From a virus: a DNA stretch of 42,542 nt. How positions within the stretch are numbered: the stretch's first letter is position 1; each line of letters begins with the position of its first letter. Positions 5,567-14,536 of the stretch are shown here, piece after piece. The notes under the pieces are model-generated. The model ran no database searches and was not told where the DNA came from. It saw nothing but the letters and a program-made list of their open reading frames with translations. A program made the position numbers and the translations under genes. The DNA lies in the IMG/VR virus record IMGVR_UViG_3300035121_000036, positions 1 through 42,542 of that record. The stretch is one strand, 5' to 3'.

Positions 5567-6469
5567 TCAGTCCGGGCAGATTCCGCCTACCCGCGTGCCC
5601 TCGGTGCGCAACGCCACGATCCGCTCCGCCTCCTCGACCACCCGCGCCCCGTACTCCAGGTCCAGCTCATGTAGTTCCACGGGCCCACCCTTGCTCGGCA
5701 TGTGGATCAGCAGCGCGGCAGGCTTGCCCTCGCACGGTCCGCCCGGGCGGCCACGGTACGTGCCTACACGCTGAAGCACCCACCGACCCTCGTCCGACAG
5801 CGGCCCTTCCCACACCCACGGCGCGGTGTCGTAGATCCATTGCTGGCCGGCGTGCTCCTGATACGTCCAGAACCGCTGTTGCGTCTTCAGGTCGATCGTG
5901 CCCACCTGGCCGGTACGCCGGCACAGAAAGCGGGCATCACGCTTGCCCATCACGCCGCCCGCGGCCGGGTGCCAGATGAAGCTCTCCTGGGTGCCGGGGA
6001 TGAACTCGAACCCTTTGCGGTCCATCACGTCCAGAAGCTCGTGCATCTGCACCTGCATCCGCCGGTGGCCGATGACCTCGCTCGCGAAGATGTAGTGCTC
6101 CAGCACGTTGTGCCGCGCCGTGCCCTTGCGGGCGCCCTTGTCGGCGCCGACCGCGCTGCGCGCCTTCTCCGCCCAGTCGCGCAGCGCCTTGGCCTGCACG
6201 TCGGACGGCAGGTACTCGATCCCGGACGCGGCCAGTTCGTCGAACAGGAGACCGTCGTTGGCCAGCAGGCCCAGCAGGGTCATCCGCTCCAGCCAGAGCT
6301 GCAGGCGGTACTGGTCCGAGAAGGCCTTGACCAAATTCGTCGTGCGGCGCCACCCGTTGTTGACGGCAGGTGCCGGCACGCCCGGCGGGGGCGGGAAGCG
6401 GTAGCGTCTCAGCGCCTGATCGAGGCCGTACTTCGGGACCTCGGGGTCGTCGAAAAGGTCGTCGATCAT
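5567..6469 (-). CDS. RecB/Cas4-type PD-(D/E)XK exonuclease
   Basis: This 300-residue protein has a histidine-containing helix (GTARHNVLEHYIFA), a downstream GKRDARFL acidic segment and the core nuclease strand GTIDLKTQQRFW, with D and K in the DxK position. A final tyrosine-containing helix (QQWIYDTAPWVW) completes the layout of RecB-family nucleases. Such phage enzymes process DNA ends in recombination or repair. ATG 6469 is preferred because AGAGAGG stands six bases before it; the open frame reaches 6511 but runs into the terminator hairpin. It is the gene just upstream of the tRNA-like promoter. Confidence 0.7.
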   Translation of the reverse strand: MIDDLFDDPEVPKYGLDQALRRYRFPPPPGVPAPAVNNGWRRTTNLVKAFSDQYRLQLWLERMTLLGLLANDGLLFDELAASGIEYLPSDVQAKALRDWAEKARSAVGADKGARKGTARHNVLEHYIFASEVIGHRRMQVQMHELLDVMDRKGFEFIPGTQESFIWHPAAGGVMGKRDARFLCRRTGQVGTIDLKTQQRFWTYQEHAGQQWIYDTAPWVWEGPLSDEGRWVLQRVGTYRGRPGGPCEGKPAALLIHMPSKGGPVELHELDLEYGARVVEEAERIVALRTEGTRVGGICPD

Positions 6470-6487
6470 GTGCGCCTCTCTGGGCAT

Positions 6488-6545
6488 AAAAACGGGCCGG
6501 GCGACCGTCACTCCCGCGGGGTGACTCTCGGTCGTTGCCGGCCCG
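6488..6545 (-). terminator. Leftward terminator after the 55-residue gene
   Basis: A long, slightly imperfect hairpin (arms about 6493-6510 and 6521-6545) is followed on the minus strand by a run of five U residues (6488-6492). It ends the transcript of the 6554-6721 gene and leaves the downstream nuclease dependent on read-through or an unseen promoter. Confidence 0.75.
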
Positions 6546-6553
6546 TACGATTT

Positions 6554-6721
6554 TCAGGCTACGCGGACGAAACGGAAGTGCTGTCCCTCAACGGCGAGGC
6601 TGCCCCGTGCCTGGCGCTCCCGGCGGTTCAGCTCGCACTGCTCGGCCGTCTTCGGCTTGCCGTAGTTGACGAACGAGCCGCGGTGAGTGAGCGTCTGCAT
6701 CTGGAACATCTCCGTCATCAT
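6554..6721 (-). CDS. Small basic protein, 55 residues, monocistronic
   Basis: The product begins MMTEMFQMQTLTHRG and contains KPKTAEQCELNRRERQARG, then a beta-like tail. It has its own strong promoter ending six bases before the ATG and its own terminator, so it is expressed alone. No family is recognised. A dedicated transcription unit for such a small protein suggests an early host-takeover or regulatory factor; that is inference. Confidence 0.65.
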   Translation of the reverse strand: MMTEMFQMQTLTHRGSFVNYGKPKTAEQCELNRRERQARGSLAVEGQHFRFVRVA

Positions 6722-6727
6722 GGGAGA

Positions 6728-6756
6728 AGTATAGCAAGTTCGTTACTGGACCGCAA
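6728..6756 (-). promoter_or_regulatory. Leaderless promoter for the 6721 gene
   Basis: Minus-strand TTGCGG (6751-6756), 17-base spacer ending CTTGC, TATACT (6728-6733), six bases, then ATG. The -35 lies inside the end of the helicase gene. Confidence 0.75.
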
Positions 6757-8587
6757 GACTCTGCCTCTCCTTGATCCTCACTACCGCCTTGTCGATCGAT
6801 CGTGATGCCTCTACTCGGCGGATGAGATCGGAGACCTTCCCTGCCTTGCCGCCTGCCGGCGCATCCATGATCCGGTTCACCTCGGATTCCAGGCCCAGGC
6901 GCAGCGCGTACTGGATCATCTTGTCCGTCCAGGCGGGTTTCGCTTTGCGCCACGCTCGCGTTCGATCCGCGAGCAACGCGCCCACGTCCCCGCCTCGCTC
7001 CGCCGCCTCATCCTCCGCGAGCGAGAACGCCAGTTCCTGATCTCCCACAGTGTGCAGGCGCTGGACCCTTACGCCTCGCGTGCCGTCACCCCGTGTCAAT
7101 ACGTAGATGTCCGTATTCCCGTCCGGACTGTCCATCAGGAACACGTACTCCCGATCCTTGCTGATCGGCAGGAACCAATGACCGCCCTTGGTGCGCGTCC
7201 AGACCTTGCTGCGCGCGGCAACGATCGGATCGAACCGGGTGGCGTCCACCTTGCCGGTCCAGTGCCTGGCCGCGTCCTCGATGCCGCGGCCGATGTCGAA
7301 CTCGTCCTCCATGGCGGTCAACGGGCCGTCCGCCTTGCGGTCGGTGAGCCGGTCGGAGAGGTCCGCGATGCTGCACAGATCGGTGGTGGCGTCGGCCAGG
7401 CTGATCAGGATGCAGTCCTGATCCTCGACCGGAATGCCGGGCACCGGGCGCAAGCCGCGGCCGGCCATCTGGATGAACAGGCTCCGGCTCTTGGTCGGCC
7501 GCCCGACGATCACGCAGGAGGTGGCCGGATCGTCGAATCCCTCGGTGAGCACCATGGCGTTACAGAGAACTTGGATGTCGCCACGACGGAAGGCGTTGAT
7601 CACGCTGCGCCGCATGGCCGGCGGCATGTCGCCATGCACTACGGCAGCTTTGACGTCGATGGCCAGAAACTCCGCCTCGAGCGCCCTGGCTGATCGCACC
7701 AGCGGCATGAAGGCGATCGTCTTGCGATCCTTGGCCAGCTCCTGCCACTTCTCGACGATCTTCTCGGGAGCCATGGAGTCCATGAGTTGCCTGTCCAGCT
7801 TGTCCACTCCGGAAGCCATGACTCCTGCTCCACCGGGCATGTATTCAGGTCCGGGGCGGTCAACAGGCGTGACATCGATCATGTCTCGGACATCGATCTC
7901 CAGCCGGTACCCGATCGGCTGCACGAGGTAGCCCTTGCGGACCGCCCAGGAGATGTCGCGGGTGAACGCCACGTTCTGCCACACGCCACCCAGGCCGGCG
8001 CCGTCGCCGCGTTCCAGGGTGGCCGTGAAGCCGAGCGCCGGGGTGTAGCCGACTCGTTCCCCGCATTCGTCGCATGGATCTTCCATGCACCCGAAGTGCT
8101 GCAAGATTTCCTGGTACGACGTGGCCGCGGCGTGATGCGCCTCGTCCACGATCACCAGGCCCACATCGGTGATCCGGGCGCGCCGCTCCGGACGGGCCAG
8201 GGTCTGCACGCTGCCGACGATGATGTCCGCGTCCGTCTCGTCGCGGTCCGCCTTGACCACGCCGACGGTCCACCCATCACGCGTCACCAGCCGGACGGCG
8301 CTTTCAAGCTGGCTGACCAGTTCATCCGTGTGCACCAGGATCAAGGCGCGGCGATAGTCGGGAAGCATGGCGCCGCGCTCGTCGCGCGCAACGGTGTCCA
8401 TCAGGACGGATCGATATGCGGCACCTCGGTTGTCCTGGATGAACCGCCGCGCCCGCTCCGCCAGCGTGATGGACTTGCCCGTGCCGGTGGGCAGGACGAT
8501 GGCCAGGCGGGTTTCGGCCGGCTCGGTCTCGCGATGCTTGCGCTCCGCCTCAAGCGCCTGGACCTGATAATCGCGTAAAGAGATCAT
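6743..8587 (-). CDS. SF2 DEAD/DEAH-box helicase
   Basis: This is a 614-residue helicase with, in order, a DYQ entry motif, Walker A PTGTGKS (near residue 33), DEAH box VIVDEAHHAA, motif III-like GFTATLERG, motif V-like LTEGFDDP and motif VI QMAGRGLRP. A four-cysteine-like insert (CMEDPCDECGE) sits between DEAH and motif III. The layout is of the XPB/type III restriction group used by phages for replication, recombination or DNA loading. ATG 8587 overlaps the stop of the upstream gene (ATGA); the longer open frame to 8884 carries unrelated low-quality sequence. Confidence 0.9.
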   Translation of the reverse strand: MISLRDYQVQALEAERKHRETEPAETRLAIVLPTGTGKSITLAERARRFIQDNRGAAYRSVLMDTVARDERGAMLPDYRRALILVHTDELVSQLESAVRLVTRDGWTVGVVKADRDETDADIIVGSVQTLARPERRARITDVGLVIVDEAHHAAATSYQEILQHFGCMEDPCDECGERVGYTPALGFTATLERGDGAGLGGVWQNVAFTRDISWAVRKGYLVQPIGYRLEIDVRDMIDVTPVDRPGPEYMPGGAGVMASGVDKLDRQLMDSMAPEKIVEKWQELAKDRKTIAFMPLVRSARALEAEFLAIDVKAAVVHGDMPPAMRRSVINAFRRGDIQVLCNAMVLTEGFDDPATSCVIVGRPTKSRSLFIQMAGRGLRPVPGIPVEDQDCILISLADATTDLCSIADLSDRLTDRKADGPLTAMEDEFDIGRGIEDAARHWTGKVDATRFDPIVAARSKVWTRTKGGHWFLPISKDREYVFLMDSPDGNTDIYVLTRGDGTRGVRVQRLHTVGDQELAFSLAEDEAAERGGDVGALLADRTRAWRKAKPAWTDKMIQYALRLGLESEVNRIMDAPAGGKAGKVSDLIRRVEASRSIDKAVVRIKERQSLAVQ

Positions 8588-8814
8588 CTTTGCTGCCACT
8601 TCCCGGCACGTCCCGCGTGCCAATGCTTTTTTGCCGTACGTCCGTCCCGGTACCACTGACCCCATCGACAGGGGTACGGAGACCAGGGGGCACGCTCGGG
8701 AAAGTCCCGATTCAAGCGACGCGCATGCAGCCATGCGGTCAGGCGTATTCGGTGGATGACCTTCTTTCCGTGCTCCTTGGTCCATTGAGTGGATGGGGAA
8801 TTGGAATTGGTCAC
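8584..8814 (-). CDS. Hypothetical Arg/Trp-rich protein, 76 residues
   Basis: GTG 8814 overlaps the stop of the upstream gene (GTGA), and the stop overlaps the helicase start. The product is rich in Arg, Trp and His (for example LTAWLHARRLNRDFPERAPW), so it may bind DNA or the helicase. A second in-frame GTG at 8826 is possible. No family is recognised; the overlaps on both ends are the main support. Confidence 0.5.
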   Translation of the reverse strand: MTNSNSPSTQWTKEHGKKVIHRIRLTAWLHARRLNRDFPERAPWSPYPCRWGQWYRDGRTAKKHWHAGRAGKWQQR

Positions 8815-9017
8815 TCCGCCACCCACCCCGGCAGCGTGTCCCCGAACTCCACGCGCACGGCGTCGCCGGCGGCGTCCAGGCCAACCCGGATCCCGCCGAT
8901 CTCGCGCCAGTCGATCGGGATGTGCGCGCCGTCCCGCTCCACCGCGGTCACGTGCTCCGGGATGTAGAGCTGGTGCTCGAGGTCCGTGACCCTGTCTTCC
9001 AGTTCGCTTTTGAGCAT
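8811..9017 (-). CDS. Hypothetical protein, 68 residues, short coiled coil
   Basis: The protein opens with a helix (MLKSELEDRVTDLEHQLYIP) that reads as a short coiled coil, followed by beta-type sequence ending LPGWVAE. It overlaps both neighbours by four bases in the leftward early operon. Similar small coiled-coil proteins are common in actinophage early regions, with unknown function. Confidence 0.6.
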   Translation of the reverse strand: MLKSELEDRVTDLEHQLYIPEHVTAVERDGAHIPIDWREIGGIRVGLDAAGDAVRVEFGDTLPGWVAE

Positions 9018-9442
9018 CACTTCTCCCCGCTCGAGAACACGTTGACGAACTCGTCCACGGCCCGCCCGTCCTGGCCGCGCTTGACGGTCGCGAACGGCTC
9101 CCCGCCGTTCGGACGCACGATGCTCTTCGGGCCGCCCGGCATGCCCACCTCGATCACGTAACGGCCGGTGGTCTTGCCCATCTCCACCTCGCGCCGGGTG
9201 CGGATGACGGGGAAGAAGGCGCCGGACTTGCCGCGCAACTCGTCGCCCGCGGCGACCAGCGACCATTCGATCTCGCTCACGCCCGTGGTGGCCTGCTGCT
9301 GTTCGTACAATTCCAGTGCCGCAACTGCGGCGGTCAGCGGAGTGGCCGGCGCGTAGTCGCCGATGGCCGCACCGAGGTCCCACTTGTTCCCATGGGCAAA
9401 CCTGCGCGCCGCCTCGATGACGGCGCGCTCGTGGGCGTTCAC
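9017..9442 (-). CDS. Hypothetical protein, 141 residues
   Basis: GTG 9442 overlaps the stop of the upstream gene. The N-terminal half is alpha-helical and Ala-rich; the C-terminal half is mixed with RYVIEVGMPGGPKSIVRP. No family is recognised. It is the third gene of an operon that leads to the SF2 helicase, so a role in DNA metabolism is plausible but unproven. Confidence 0.55.
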   Translation of the reverse strand: MNAHERAVIEAARRFAHGNKWDLGAAIGDYAPATPLTAAVAALELYEQQQATTGVSEIEWSLVAAGDELRGKSGAFFPVIRTRREVEMGKTTGRYVIEVGMPGGPKSIVRPNGGEPFATVKRGQDGRAVDEFVNVFSSGEK

Positions 9443-9651
9443 GTGACGACCTTGCCTTCTGCGCTAACTTCGGAGATGGCGAGAATGACAACCTCGCCCT
9501 TGGTGATCCCGATGGCCGCGGCGACATCTTCCCGAAGGCGAACAATGCTCTGAGGGCCGGGGAGCTTGTTGTCAGGCCGCTCGTGATAGATCGACCCGAA
9601 GCCGAACCCCGCTTGGGTGTCGTACTGGTAGCTGACCAGGAAACGGCGCAT
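9439..9651 (-). CDS. Hypothetical protein, 70 residues
   Basis: The start is placed at ATG 9651 (MRRFLVSYQYDTQ), with AGTGAGG upstream; a GTG at 9660 overlapping the previous stop is an alternative. The product looks like a small beta-rich domain ending in a charged tail. No family is recognised. Confidence 0.55.
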   Translation of the reverse strand: MRRFLVSYQYDTQAGFGFGSIYHERPDNKLPGPQSIVRLREDVAAAIGITKGEVVILAISEVSAEGKVVT

Positions 9652-9656
9652 GATCC

Positions 9657-9953
9657 TCACTTCACCTTCCGGATGATGACGATGGAGCTGTCGGCAATGG
9701 TGGACGGAAGGTGCAGTCCGCCCGGCAGGGCGCGCAGCGCGAGCGCTAGATCGCCGGCATCCTGACCCTTCGGGAAGGTCACCGTGGTGACGACGATGGC
9801 CACGTCGTTGTTGATGTCGTGCGAGAGCTCGCTCTCGACAGTGGCCATCACGCCCGGCATCACCTGGTCCACGATCTTGCGTGCCTGCCGGGTGGCCACC
9901 GGGACGGTGAGGCCGACGTTCTGGCGCTTCGCGTTGCTCTTGACCGTTCGCAT
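9657..9953 (-). CDS. Hypothetical protein, first gene of the leftward early operon
   Basis: This 98-residue product is basic at the N-terminus (MRTVKSNAKRQNVGL) and continues as a mixed alpha/beta domain. Its ATG is six bases after TATAGT, so it is the leaderless first gene of the operon running to the SF2 helicase. No family is recognised. Confidence 0.65.
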   Translation of the reverse strand: MRTVKSNAKRQNVGLTVPVATRQARKIVDQVMPGVMATVESELSHDINNDVAIVVTTVTFPKGQDAGDLALALRALPGGLHLPSTIADSSIVIIRKVK

Positions 9954-10028
9954 GAGAGAACTATAGCAAGCCCGTTGACGGATGGCAAGTCCGTAGCGGA
10001 AAGCTTATGGGCATGCTATAGTTGAGTC
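9954..10028. promoter_or_regulatory. Divergent early promoter region
   Basis: Two promoters face away from each other. Leftward: TTGCCA (9983-9988), 17-base spacer, TATAGT (9960-9965), six bases, ATG 9953. Rightward: TATAGT (10017-10022) preceded by an extended TGC, six bases, ATG 10029; its -35 is weak. The 75 bases therefore set the balance between the leftward and rightward early operons. Confidence 0.8.
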
Positions 10029-10343
10029 ATGACAAGCCAGTACGACAATCCGAAGCTCTGGGCCCGCGTACCCGGTACGCGCGGCAAGGACTACGTGTCC
10101 GTTGCCGCGCCTGTGCCGGAGGCCTGGAAGCGCCTGCGCTACTGGCCCGGTTTCGAGGTCGGCCAGGTGCGTTACGTCAGCGGCGAGTACGAGATCCGCG
10201 GTCGGGTGTACGGCACGCGCAAGTCGTACACCGTGTGGCGTCAGGGCGCGGAACTGGATCTCTCGATCGCCAGCCGACTCAAGGACGCCAAGGCGCGCGC
10301 GGTGAAGAACGCCAACGGCGAGGACAGGATGCATGTCGCATGA
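10029..10343 (+). CDS. Hypothetical protein, 104 residues
   Basis: This is the first gene of the rightward early operon, with a leaderless promoter directly upstream. The product has a beta-rich middle (GQVRYVSGEYEIRGRVYGTR) and a basic helical end. It overlaps the SF1B helicase by four bases. No family is recognised; the context suggests DNA metabolism. Confidence 0.65.
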   Translation: MTSQYDNPKLWARVPGTRGKDYVSVAAPVPEAWKRLRYWPGFEVGQVRYVSGEYEIRGRVYGTRKSYTVWRQGAELDLSIASRLKDAKARAVKNANGEDRMHVA

Positions 10344-11623
10344 TCACCCTTACCCCGGAGCAGGAGAAGGCGCTCGAGGCCGTGCAGGCTTGGTACGAGG
10401 GCGCTACTCGTTTCGTGCGGCCGGCCTGGTCGAAAGACCCCTTCCGCCTGTTCGGCCCGGCCGGCACCGGCAAGACGACGCTGGCGCGGGAGATCGCCGG
10501 ACGGCTCGGACTGCGCGACATGGTGTTCGGCGCCTACACCGGCAAAGCTGCCAGCGTGCTCGCCCGCAAGGGCGTGCCGGCCACCACCATCCACTCCGCC
10601 ATGTACCGGCCGATGGAGAACGCGGAAACGCGCCGTAAGTGGCAGGACCTCATGGACGAGCGATCCGAGATCCTGAGTGGGCTCGTGGGTGTGGCCGAGC
10701 GTCCACGCCTGGAACTCATAGACGGACGCATTGCCGAACTCGAGGCCCAGCTCCGTCAGCCAGGTTTCGTCCTGAACCCCGAGAGTGAATGGGCGTACGC
10801 GGACCTGATCGTCCTGGATGAGGTGTCCATGGTGAACACGGACATGGCGCGCGACATCGAGAGCTTCGGCGTGCCCGTGCTGGTGCTGGGCGACCCGTTC
10901 CAGCTTCCGCCGATCGAAGGTGGCGGGTTCTATACGCGGCCCGACTACGAACCGGACGTGCTGCTGACCGAGATTCACCGGCAGGCACTGGAGTCGCCCG
11001 TGCTGCGGCTGGCCACCGAGATCCGGCTAGGTGATCGATTCTCGCGGATCGCCGCGGACGAGTGGGAGACGGCCAGTATCACGCGCGCCATGGAATTCGA
11101 GCAGGTGCTCTGCTGGCGCAACGCCACCCGCTGGAAGCTGATCGAGCGGATCCGGTCCAGGAAGGGCTACCCGGCTGGCCGAGTGGTGGCCGGGGATCGG
11201 GTCATCTGCCTGGTCAACAACAAGCGGGACCTGGGCATCCTGAACGGCCAGCAATTCGATGTGCTCGAGGTGGACGGCGCGCGGTTGCTGCTGAAGGAGT
11301 CCGGCACGGAAGCGCCGGAGCGCTGGATCCATGCCTGGCCGGACGGCTTCGCGGGGCTCGAGGGGGAGAAGTCGCTGAAGGGCCGGCGCGCCTGGCGCGG
11401 CGAGGTAGGGGCGTTCACGTTCGCGGACGCGATCACGACGCACAAGGCGCAAGGCTCGGAGTGGGACTCGGTGTACGTGGTGGACGAGACGCGGGCCATG
11501 ATCGAGATGCAGGCGCGGCGGGATGGGACGGCGCGGGCCATGGAGGAGGCGCGGCGGTTTCTGTACACAGGAGTCACGAGAGCGCGGGAGAGTGTGCAGC
11601 TCGCGCGGCTGAAGACAGGTTGA
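10340..11623 (+). CDS. SF1B RecD/Dda-like DNA helicase
   Basis: This 427-residue protein has Walker A GPAGTGKTT (near residue 34), motif Ia with GAYTGKAAS, Walker B LIVLDEVSM, motif III LGDPFQLPP, an RQ motif (EIHRQ), a UvrD_C_2-type ITTHKAQGSEWD and a final YTGVTRAR. This is the complete RecD2/Dda set. Dda-type helicases unwind 5' to 3' and help replication start or pass blocks. It starts at ATG 10340 overlapping the upstream gene. Confidence 0.93.
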   Translation: MITLTPEQEKALEAVQAWYEGATRFVRPAWSKDPFRLFGPAGTGKTTLAREIAGRLGLRDMVFGAYTGKAASVLARKGVPATTIHSAMYRPMENAETRRKWQDLMDERSEILSGLVGVAERPRLELIDGRIAELEAQLRQPGFVLNPESEWAYADLIVLDEVSMVNTDMARDIESFGVPVLVLGDPFQLPPIEGGGFYTRPDYEPDVLLTEIHRQALESPVLRLATEIRLGDRFSRIAADEWETASITRAMEFEQVLCWRNATRWKLIERIRSRKGYPAGRVVAGDRVICLVNNKRDLGILNGQQFDVLEVDGARLLLKESGTEAPERWIHAWPDGFAGLEGEKSLKGRRAWRGEVGAFTFADAITTHKAQGSEWDSVYVVDETRAMIEMQARRDGTARAMEEARRFLYTGVTRARESVQLARLKTG

Positions 11624-11648
11624 CGGTCAGGCATGGACTTGCTATAGT
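11620..11648 (+). promoter_or_regulatory. Leaderless promoter for the 11655 gene
   Basis: TTGACG (11620-11625), 17-base spacer ending CTTGC, TATAGT (11643-11648), six bases, ATG 11655. It is the closest to consensus of the set. Confidence 0.85.
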
Positions 11649-11654
11649 TGCCTC

Positions 11655-12005
11655 ATGAGCGAGCCATTCATCACCGCCGAAGAGTCCACTTCACCCTTCT
11701 GGGGTGTGTGGGTGCTGCTGTCCACGCTGTGCGTGAAGCTCGCCGACGGCACGATCGTGCCGCACTCGTTCGTGATCACCACATCTAGCGGCTACCGCGC
11801 CACCCTGCCCGCGTGTGGACTGGAGCACGCGGACGGGTTCATTAACTGCACGCGCAAGATTGATGATCGGCGCCAGCATGCCGGCATGAGCGTAGATGCG
11901 TGGCTGAAGCACTGTCGGACGCATTGCCACTCGTACCACCTGCCACTTGCTCAGGATTTTCGCGACCGTGTGCAGAAGACATACGGGAAACGCCCGACCG
12001 GATGA
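11655..12005 (+). CDS. Hypothetical protein, 116 residues, Cys/His-rich
   Basis: The protein contains several cysteines and histidines in its second half (CGLEH, INCTRK, HCRTHCHSYH), which could hold a metal ion. It has its own strong promoter and is followed by a hairpin, so it is a single-gene unit. I do not recognise it. Strong early promoter plus small size fits a host-takeover or regulatory protein, by inference. Confidence 0.65.
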   Translation: MSEPFITAEESTSPFWGVWVLLSTLCVKLADGTIVPHSFVITTSSGYRATLPACGLEHADGFINCTRKIDDRRQHAGMSVDAWLKHCRTHCHSYHLPLAQDFRDRVQKTYGKRPTG

Positions 12006-12053
12006 CCCCGGTCTCGTGACCAGGAGAAGTATCCTGGCAAGCCCATAGACGAC

Positions 12054-12085
12054 AGCAGACCCCCGCTGCCCGGCGGGGGTCTGCT
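12054..12085 (+). terminator. Hairpin before the primase-helicase gene
   Basis: A perfect 13-bp stem (12054-12066 with 12073-12085) has a 6-base loop. No T run follows, so it may attenuate rather than stop transcription into the primase gene, which has no obvious promoter of its own. Confidence 0.6.
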
Positions 12086-12115
12086 CATGCCCAACTACAT
12101 ATGGATGGAGAATCC

Positions 12116-14536
12116 GTGGACAACGGTACCAAGATTTCTGCGGTAATCGCATATCTTGTGGGACTTTACGGCAACAACCCCCAGGGGTTGTTGTGGATCG
12201 GCGGGCACGCGGACGGCTGGAAAGGTCGAACGTTCGCAGCGCCGGACACGGCAGCGCAATACGCCATCGAGCTGGACGAACGGGGCGGAGCCGGGGTCTA
12301 TCACCGGTCGACCACCCTGGCCGTGAAGCCGGAGCGGCGCGGAGAAGCTGACGATTCAGCCGCTGTGTACTATTTCGCGCTGGACGCGGATGTCCGCGGG
12401 CCGGGGCATAAGGCGGAGAACCTCCCGGCAGGCCGGGAGGACATCGAGCGACTGATCGAGAAGGCCGGCTTTCCGGCGCCCACGTCCTGGGTGTTCTCCG
12501 GTGGTGGCTTCTACCCGCAATGGCGCTTCGCCGAGCCGATCGACGTGCATGACGCGGAGATGCGTGCCTGGGTCACCGAGTCGTTCACGCAGATCTCCGC
12601 GCACTTCCTGGCTGCGGCCGGTGAGCTGGGCTGGAAGCTGGACAATGTCCGGGACTTGGCCAGGGTGTTCAGGCTGCCGGGCACCACCAACCGCAAGACC
12701 GACGAGCACGTCATTGCGCAGTTGCTGTCCGCCGACGGCAAGGCCTGTGATCTCGGAGTGCTGGCATCACTGGCCCGGCCGAATCGCGGGGTTGTAACTC
12801 CTAGGTCGGTGCCGGCCAGCGACCCCGCGCCGACCAGCGATGATCTTTTCGACGATCCGACCGACGAACGTCGCTTCACTCCCGAGCAGGCCAAGAAGTT
12901 CGTCCGGGACGCGCGCGCGAAGCTGGGCGCCACCGAGTCCGGATTCAACGCGGCAATCAATGACTTCGCCATGACATGCGCGCACTTCCCCTGGCTGGTC
13001 ACCCGAGACAAGTGCGCTCAGTTCGTCATCGACCAACTGGGCGACAAGACCGGATGGACCGAGCCGGACCGTGACGACATCGCGACGATCAACAGCGCCT
13101 ACAGCGCGACGGAGGCCGGCAAGAGTTGGGTGGCGGTGGAAGCCCCGCCCGTCCAGGCCGCGAAGACGACGGACGGGGCTGGGGATGAGGGTACGCCGAT
13201 CACCCTTCCACCCCCCGGCCAGCCGGTCCAGGTGGCCCGTGAGTTGATCAAGGGAATGCCGGCCACGGACGGCGCGCCACATTGGTCCTGGTGGCGGGAG
13301 GACTTCTACCGGTGGGCAGGTGCGCACTGGGAGGCCGTGGAGCCCGCGGTCATCCGGCAGTGGCTGTACCGGCAGACCGCGGACGCCTCCTACTTCACGC
13401 CGGCCAAGAAGGAGGGCGAGGCGCCGACCGTCACCCCCTGGGCGCCTACCCGTAAGAAGATTGGCGACCTCATGGAGGCGGTGGGCGAAGGGGAGCTGCA
13501 GCGCCAGGGCGACGAGGACCGAGTCATTGCCGCGGCCAACGGGGTGGTGAATCTGCGCAGCAGGGAGCTGACCGCGCACACGCCACGACTGTTCAACCTG
13601 TTCAGCCTGCCGTTCGACTACGATCCCGGCGCCACCGCGCCGATGTGGCAGGCCTTCCTGGACAGCGTCCTGCCGGGCGATCGGCAGTCGCAGGACTTCC
13701 TGGGCGAGTGGTTCGGGTATGTGCTGAGCGGACGCACCGATCAGCACAAGATCGCCGCGCTGATCGGTAAGAAGAGGTCTGGCAAAGGCACCATCGCGCG
13801 GGTCCTGGGCGCGCTCGCGGGCAAGGACAACGTTGCCGGCCTGAATCTGGGCACGCTCTCCGGCACGTTCGGGCTCGAGCCGTTCGTAGGTGCCGCCCTG
13901 GCCGTGGCGTCGGACGTGCGCTGGAAGTCACGCAACATCGGGGACGCGGTACAGATCCTGCTGGAGGTGTCCGGTGAGGACGTGGCCACGGTGAGCAGGA
14001 AGAACCGGAAGGCCTGGAAGGGCAAGCTCGGTGTGCGGTTCATGCTCATGAGCAATGACACGCCTACCTTCTCGGACCGGTCCGGCGCCCTGGTGGATCG
14101 GATGATCTACGTGTCTTTCCGGCAGTCGTTCTACGGCCGTGAGGATGTGGCGCTGACCGACAAGCTACTGAGCGAGCTGCCAGGCATCTTCAACTGGGCG
14201 CTTGACGGTCTGGAGCGGCTGTCCGGTCGTGGGCGCTTCACTCAACCGGACAGCGGTCTGCACGAGCAGGAGGCGACACGCAGGCTCGCCGATCCGGTGG
14301 GCGCTTTCCTCGAGGATTGGTGCACGCTCAGTAGTGAGGTGGAGTTCCCTCTTGACCATCTTTATCTGAAGTTCCGGAATTGGTGCGAATCGGAGGGGCG
14401 TGACAGGGATTCGACCACGAAGGAGATTTTCAGCCGAGATCTCCGGAATAAGGTGGAAGGCCTGAGTTCGCGGCGGATCAAGGAGAATGGGAAGTTCGTG
14501 ACCCTTTTGAGGGGTATCGACTGTTCTGCGCTCTGA
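12116..14536 (+). CDS. P4-type primase-helicase (AEP primase plus D5/SF3 helicase)
   Basis: This is an 806-residue protein. The N-terminal third has archaeo-eukaryotic primase signs: YFALDADVRG (DxD metal site), FSGGGFYPQWRF (motif II-like; the usual H is not clear) and a VRDLARVFRLPGTTNRKT block. The C-terminal third is an SF3 helicase with Walker A GKKRSGKGT, Walker B region ALAVASDVRW and sensor segment FMLMSNDTP. Proteins of this kind open the origin, lay primers and unwind for P4-like plasmids and phages. GTG 12116 is preferred over ATG 12101 because GGATGGAG lies correctly before it. An iteron region follows directly, so the protein is the likely initiator; part of its C-terminus may bind the iterons. 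Confidence 0.9.
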   Translation: MDNGTKISAVIAYLVGLYGNNPQGLLWIGGHADGWKGRTFAAPDTAAQYAIELDERGGAGVYHRSTTLAVKPERRGEADDSAAVYYFALDADVRGPGHKAENLPAGREDIERLIEKAGFPAPTSWVFSGGGFYPQWRFAEPIDVHDAEMRAWVTESFTQISAHFLAAAGELGWKLDNVRDLARVFRLPGTTNRKTDEHVIAQLLSADGKACDLGVLASLARPNRGVVTPRSVPASDPAPTSDDLFDDPTDERRFTPEQAKKFVRDARAKLGATESGFNAAINDFAMTCAHFPWLVTRDKCAQFVIDQLGDKTGWTEPDRDDIATINSAYSATEAGKSWVAVEAPPVQAAKTTDGAGDEGTPITLPPPGQPVQVARELIKGMPATDGAPHWSWWREDFYRWAGAHWEAVEPAVIRQWLYRQTADASYFTPAKKEGEAPTVTPWAPTRKKIGDLMEAVGEGELQRQGDEDRVIAAANGVVNLRSRELTAHTPRLFNLFSLPFDYDPGATAPMWQAFLDSVLPGDRQSQDFLGEWFGYVLSGRTDQHKIAALIGKKRSGKGTIARVLGALAGKDNVAGLNLGTLSGTFGLEPFVGAALAVASDVRWKSRNIGDAVQILLEVSGEDVATVSRKNRKAWKGKLGVRFMLMSNDTPTFSDRSGALVDRMIYVSFRQSFYGREDVALTDKLLSELPGIFNWALDGLERLSGRGRFTQPDSGLHEQEATRRLADPVGAFLEDWCTLSSEVEFPLDHLYLKFRNWCESEGRDRDSTTKEIFSRDLRNKVEGLSSRRIKENGKFVTLLRGIDCSAL

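Noticed and set aside
12016-12046. Minus-strand promoter like those at 2622 and 9960
   Set aside because: GGGCTTGC is present but the -10 is disrupted (CAGGATACT) and no leftward gene follows; it looks like a decayed copy.
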